A stretch of DNA of 9,868 bases from Alistipes sp. (GTDB lineage: Bacteria > Bacteroidota > Bacteroidia > Bacteroidales > Rikenellaceae), in assembly GCA_017391665.1 (NCBI GenBank), contig JAFOXS010000138.1:1-9868 (forward strand), written 5' to 3'. Below the pieces are notes generated by a model. That model saw only the letters and a program-made list of their open reading frames with translations. It did no database searches and had not been told where the DNA came from. Shown in pieces: positions 7,771-9,868 of this stretch; position 1 is the stretch's first letter; each line of letters opens with the position of its first letter. The translations under genes and the position numbers were made by a program.

Positions 7771-7802
7771 AGAGGCCGCAAACTCAATGTTATGCGGCCT
7801 CT
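7771..7802. terminator. Bidirectional terminator between folP and the convergent nucleotidyltransferase gene
   Basis: AGAGGCCGCA (7771-7780) and TGCGGCCTCT (7793-7802) form a perfect 10-bp stem with a 12-base loop. The minus-strand transcript has the better T tract (TTTTATTTTT after the stem). The plus strand has only CTTTG. It therefore serves the minus-strand gene best and probably also ends the ybbR-coaE-folP message. Confidence 0.88.
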
Positions 7803-7821
7803 CTTTGTGTTATGTAGCGGA

Positions 7822-8739
7822 TTATTTGCCCCACAAATTTCTGGGATATACGCCAGCCTCGATCAACTCCTCGATCTTGGCCATGAGCTGGGGTTTGTCG
7901 GCCTGATATGTCACGCCGAACCAGTTGGCTGTTGTCGAGAGTACGCGCAGCTTCGCGGGACCGCTGATCAGCGTGTTCACCATCAAGGGGATGAAGAACT
8001 CTGCCTTGAGGTTGCTCTGTGTTGCGGGGTCGGCCAGGAACGTGCGGAAGTACTCCTCCGAGTATGCGAAGTAGTCGGGAGTGAAGCCGAAGAGGTTCAT
8101 CGATACGGGAGTATCCTCGGCCAGAGCCTCATCCTCGCCCAGGTCGTGGAATACGATCGTTCCCTCGGCGTTGCGCTCGATCTTGGTGCGCTCGACAATC
8201 GACTGCAGAAAGTTGTTCTCGTCAATCGTACATACGCCACGCGATACGGTGCCGTTCTCCGACAGGGTCTTGTTAACGGCGTAACCAACCATGCAGTAGT
8301 GGTTCTTCTCGCCCTCGAGCGATGTCAGGTAGTCGCCAATAACGCGGTAGGCGTCAGCGCCGTAGAAGTCGTCGGCGTTGATTACGGCGAAAGGCTCGTT
8401 GATAGCATCCTTTGCCATGAGCAGAGCATGGTTCGTACCCCAGGGCTTCTCGCGACCCTCGGGCACCGAGAATCCCTCGGGCAGGTAGTCCAACTCCTGA
8501 TATACGTACTCCACCTCGATCTTGCCACCGAAACGCTCGGCGTTGAATATCGATGTGAATGCATCGGCAAACGAGTGGCGGATAACAAATACTACCTTGC
8601 CGAAGCCGGCGCGAATGGCGTCATAAATCGAGTAGTCGATAATAGCCTCGTTGTTGGGGCCTACGCCATCCATCTGCTTCAAGGCTCCGTAACGTGAGCC
8701 CATACCTGCTGCTAAAACAAGTAATGTAGGTTTTACCAT
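7822..8739 (-). CDS. NDP-sugar pyrophosphorylase-type nucleotidyltransferase
   Basis: A 305-residue cytosolic protein of the sugar-1-phosphate nucleotidyltransferase family, which makes NDP-sugars from an NTP and a sugar phosphate. The nucleotide-binding signature LAAGMGSRYG is at residues 9-18 with Lys21 following, DGVGPNNEAIIDYS at 24-37 holds the base-contacting region, PWGTNHAL lies at 99-106, and NADDFYG at 121-127 carries the metal-binding Asp pair. The start is set at MVKPT (8739) because an in-frame ATG at 8775 falls inside the predicted promoter and would put 12 unrelated residues before the Rossmann strand. The sugar cannot be read from sequence. Family members in Bacteroidota are sometimes next to a sugar-kinase-like gene, but none is seen here. 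A long open frame on the opposite strand is a shadow of this gene's codon use. Confidence 0.85.
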   Translation of the reverse strand: MVKPTLLVLAAGMGSRYGALKQMDGVGPNNEAIIDYSIYDAIRAGFGKVVFVIRHSFADAFTSIFNAERFGGKIEVEYVYQELDYLPEGFSVPEGREKPWGTNHALLMAKDAINEPFAVINADDFYGADAYRVIGDYLTSLEGEKNHYCMVGYAVNKTLSENGTVSRGVCTIDENNFLQSIVERTKIERNAEGTIVFHDLGEDEALAEDTPVSMNLFGFTPDYFAYSEEYFRTFLADPATQSNLKAEFFIPLMVNTLISGPAKLRVLSTTANWFGVTYQADKPQLMAKIEELIEAGVYPRNLWGK

Positions 8740-8772
8740 GATATGTTTCTGTTTTGTGTTTAAATAGTTACG

Positions 8773-8780
8773 CAAATATA
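8773..8780 (-). promoter_or_regulatory. -7 promoter element for the nucleotidyltransferase gene
   Basis: Read on the minus strand this is TATATTTG, matching TAnnTTTG. Initiation near 8768 gives a leader of about 29 bases to the ATG at 8739. No clear -33 TTTG is seen at 19-21 bases. The element follows directly on the terminator of the upstream lipoprotein gene. Confidence 0.65.
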
Positions 8781-8782
8781 AG

Positions 8783-8813
8783 AAAAATTCCGCAAACTCT
8801 GCGTCTGCGGAAT
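8783..8813 (-). terminator. Rho-independent terminator of the lipoprotein gene pair
   Basis: On the minus strand ATTCCGCA (8813-8806) and TGCGGAAT (8794-8787) form a perfect 8-bp stem with an 11-base loop, followed by TTTT. It lies 32 bases past the lipoprotein stop codon. Confidence 0.85.
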
Positions 8814-8833
8814 CTTTTAATGTTAAGCGTCTG

Positions 8834-8890
8834 CTATTTATACTTTTAGAGAATATATTTTATTGTCGATTCATAAAGTTCGGGGCAAAC
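8834..8890. repeat. Tandem paralogous repeat, copy 1 (lipoprotein 3' end)
   Basis: This stretch matches 9647-9701. The core AGAATATATTTTATTGTCG and the following bases to TCGGGGCAA are nearly identical, differing at two positions. The similarity includes 12 bases beyond the lipoprotein stop codon, ending at the neighbour's in-frame TAG. Confidence 0.8.
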
Positions 8891-9631
8891 CTCTTTGAAA
8901 AATTCTTCAAGCTCCTTAATCGTCTTGTCTCCAGACTCAAGTTCTTTTGCAATTAATTCCTCGATTTCTTCAGGGGTTTTTGATTCCCAATAATTTTTCA
9001 ATTGTTGTTTTTTCAGCTCGTAATAATATTGTTTTTGGGCCTCAGTATATTCATCTGTGCTTAAATATTCATCTTCCCAGTTTTCCTGAGATGAGGCTTG
9101 TTTATGCAGAATAGTTCTACAATAGGGATAATCCTTATCTGTTTTAGTGTAATATCCGATATGCTCACTCTCAATTATAATTTTATCTTCGTCGTACTTT
9201 ACAATCTTCCAACTAAACTCCTCTCCCGTATAGGTTAAATAAACAATCCTTTCATTGCTTACCTCTATAATAGGGAAATCGACGTAGTATTTGAAGTATG
9301 GAATCGTTGTTTCAGTATAAAAAAATCTCAATTTGTCTGATGTTGCAGAAAATTTGATTTCAGGTTCCCCTAATGTTGAATCTTGACCATAATCCGTATC
9401 GGGCTTATATACTTCACCTTTTCCATTGGGCTTGGTGAAGAAATAACGTTCTGCGTAGTATTCGTTCCAAGAATCAGCAGAACCCAAAACCTCTAAAATA
9501 GAAAGATTGGTCTCCTTGAACTCGTAGCCACGTTCATTTAAGTAATCATCAAACAAATTGTCGGTATTGCACGATGCAAACAAGCTCGTAGCAAATAATA
9601 TATATAAATACTTTTTCATGGTTATTTTCAT
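8846..9631 (-). CDS. Predicted lipoprotein of unknown function with a duplicated C-terminal module
   Basis: A 261-residue protein I do not recognise. It begins with a lipoprotein signal (MKKYLYILFATSLFASC), predicting lipid attachment at Cys21, or Cys17 if translation starts at the second ATG (9619), which is equally plausible. The middle (about 30-175) is rich in aromatic and charged residues with alternating hydrophobic stretches, suggesting a beta-rich domain. From about 185 the chain becomes strongly charged and probably helical (YELKKQQLKNYWES, EEIEELIAKELESGDKTIKE) and ends CPELYESTIKYIL. The last 65 or so residues match the end of the neighbouring upstream gene. The stop codon replaces a codon that is Glu in that neighbour; the following bases AAG TAT AAA TAG still match the neighbour's last codons and stop. 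The gene is A+T-rich compared with the rest of the window. Confidence 0.75.
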   Translation of the reverse strand: MKITMKKYLYILFATSLFASCNTDNLFDDYLNERGYEFKETNLSILEVLGSADSWNEYYAERYFFTKPNGKGEVYKPDTDYGQDSTLGEPEIKFSATSDKLRFFYTETTIPYFKYYVDFPIIEVSNERIVYLTYTGEEFSWKIVKYDEDKIIIESEHIGYYTKTDKDYPYCRTILHKQASSQENWEDEYLSTDEYTEAQKQYYYELKKQQLKNYWESKTPEEIEELIAKELESGDKTIKELEEFFKEVCPELYESTIKYIL

Positions 9632-9646
9632 TTAATGAATACGCCG

Positions 9647-9701
9647 CTATTTATATTTCTCAAGAATATATTTTATTGTCGATTCGTAAAGCTCGGGGCA
9701 A
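9647..9701. repeat. Tandem paralogous repeat, copy 2 (3' end of the upstream gene)
   Basis: This is the partner of 8834-8890, encoding CPELYESTIKYILEKYK and the TAG stop. Weaker protein similarity continues into the gene to about 9850, where DEYMEVRRKEY aligns with DEYTEAQKQYY. Confidence 0.8.
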
Positions 9702-9868
9702 TAATACTTGAAGTAAGCATCAACCCACTCTATTGTTTGTTCGCCCGATGTAATCCAACTTGCAATCTGTTTCTCTAAGTACTCAGTATTCACCGATTCA
9801 TAAAAATCCTGATATTCCTTTCTTCTTACCTCCATATATTCATCATAGGGAACTGCTTGTTTGATCCA
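9647..9868 (-). CDS. 3' end of a paralogous gene of unknown function, cut by the window edge
   Basis: Seventy-three residues are visible. The frame is open to the last base and reads WIKQAVPYDEY before the first internal Met (9835), so that Met is very unlikely to be the true start. The visible part is charged and probably helical and ends CPELYESTIKYILEKYK. It aligns over its length with the C-terminal module of the lipoprotein 15 bases downstream (SGEQTIEW against SGDKTIKE, then identical CPELYESTIKYIL). The two genes probably arose by tandem duplication and are probably cotranscribed, as no promoter is seen between them. Whether this protein also has a lipoprotein signal lies outside the window. 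Function is unknown. Confidence 0.7.
   Translation of the reverse strand, partial: WIKQAVPYDEYMEVRRKEYQDFYESVNTEYLEKQIASWITSGEQTIEWVDAYFKYYCPELYESTIKYILEKYK

Noticed and set aside
7792..8697. A 301-codon open frame on the + strand opposite the nucleotidyltransferase gene
   Set aside because: The minus-strand frame carries clear family motifs (LAAGMGSRYG, NADDFYG). The + frame begins inside the terminator stem, has no recognisable domain, and is explained by the codon bias of the real gene.
8740..8775. Upstream ATG at 8775 as start of the nucleotidyltransferase
   Set aside because: It overlaps the predicted -7 element (8773-8780) and adds 12 residues before the conserved first strand; the ATG at 8739 is better.
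1..9868. Search for CRISPR arrays, tRNA or rRNA genes, transposases, integrases, toxin-antitoxin or defence operons
   Set aside because: No regularly spaced repeats, tRNA-like folds or protein motifs of these classes were found on either strand.

Overview
The window looks like chromosomal DNA from a gut-type member of the Bacteroidota, probably order Bacteroidales. The evidence is a single-chain SecD-SecF fusion, Bacteroidota-type promoters (TAnnTTTG at about -7, with a TTTG about 20 bases further upstream in one case), A-rich leaders without Shine-Dalgarno motifs, and short lipoprotein signals ending in Cys. The moderate G+C of the housekeeping genes and the protein wording would fit Rikenellaceae (Alistipes-like), but this family-level guess is weak.

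The left part runs on the + strand. The 3' two thirds of dnaK (2-1318) is followed by a 3' untranslated region with a large imperfect palindrome (1331-1433) and a strong terminator (1484-1513). A lipoprotein of the serine beta-lactamase/esterase fold follows (1582-2658), with its own promoter and terminator. Next is the SecDF fusion (2865-5813), which has a leader of about 80 bases with two possible hairpins and its own terminator.

The centre is a compact + strand operon of ybbR-like, coaE and folP (5891-7755). It covers envelope or cyclic-dinucleotide-linked, coenzyme A and folate functions, with a 7-base gap and then a 17-base overlap. It meets the minus-strand NDP-sugar-type nucleotidyltransferase gene (7822-8739) at a shared hairpin (7771-7802) that can terminate transcription in both directions.

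The right end (from about 8820) is visibly more A+T-rich. It holds two minus-strand genes: a complete predicted lipoprotein of unknown function (8846-9631) and, upstream of it, the 3' end of a second gene that leaves the window (9647-9868). Both end in the same module of about 65 residues closing on CPELYESTIKYIL. The DNA similarity continues past the stop codon of the complete copy, so that copy appears to have lost a four-codon tail. This tandem pair and the dnaK 3' palindrome are the two items most worth a second look. I see no CRISPR array, transposase, tRNA, rRNA, integrase or recognisable defence system.
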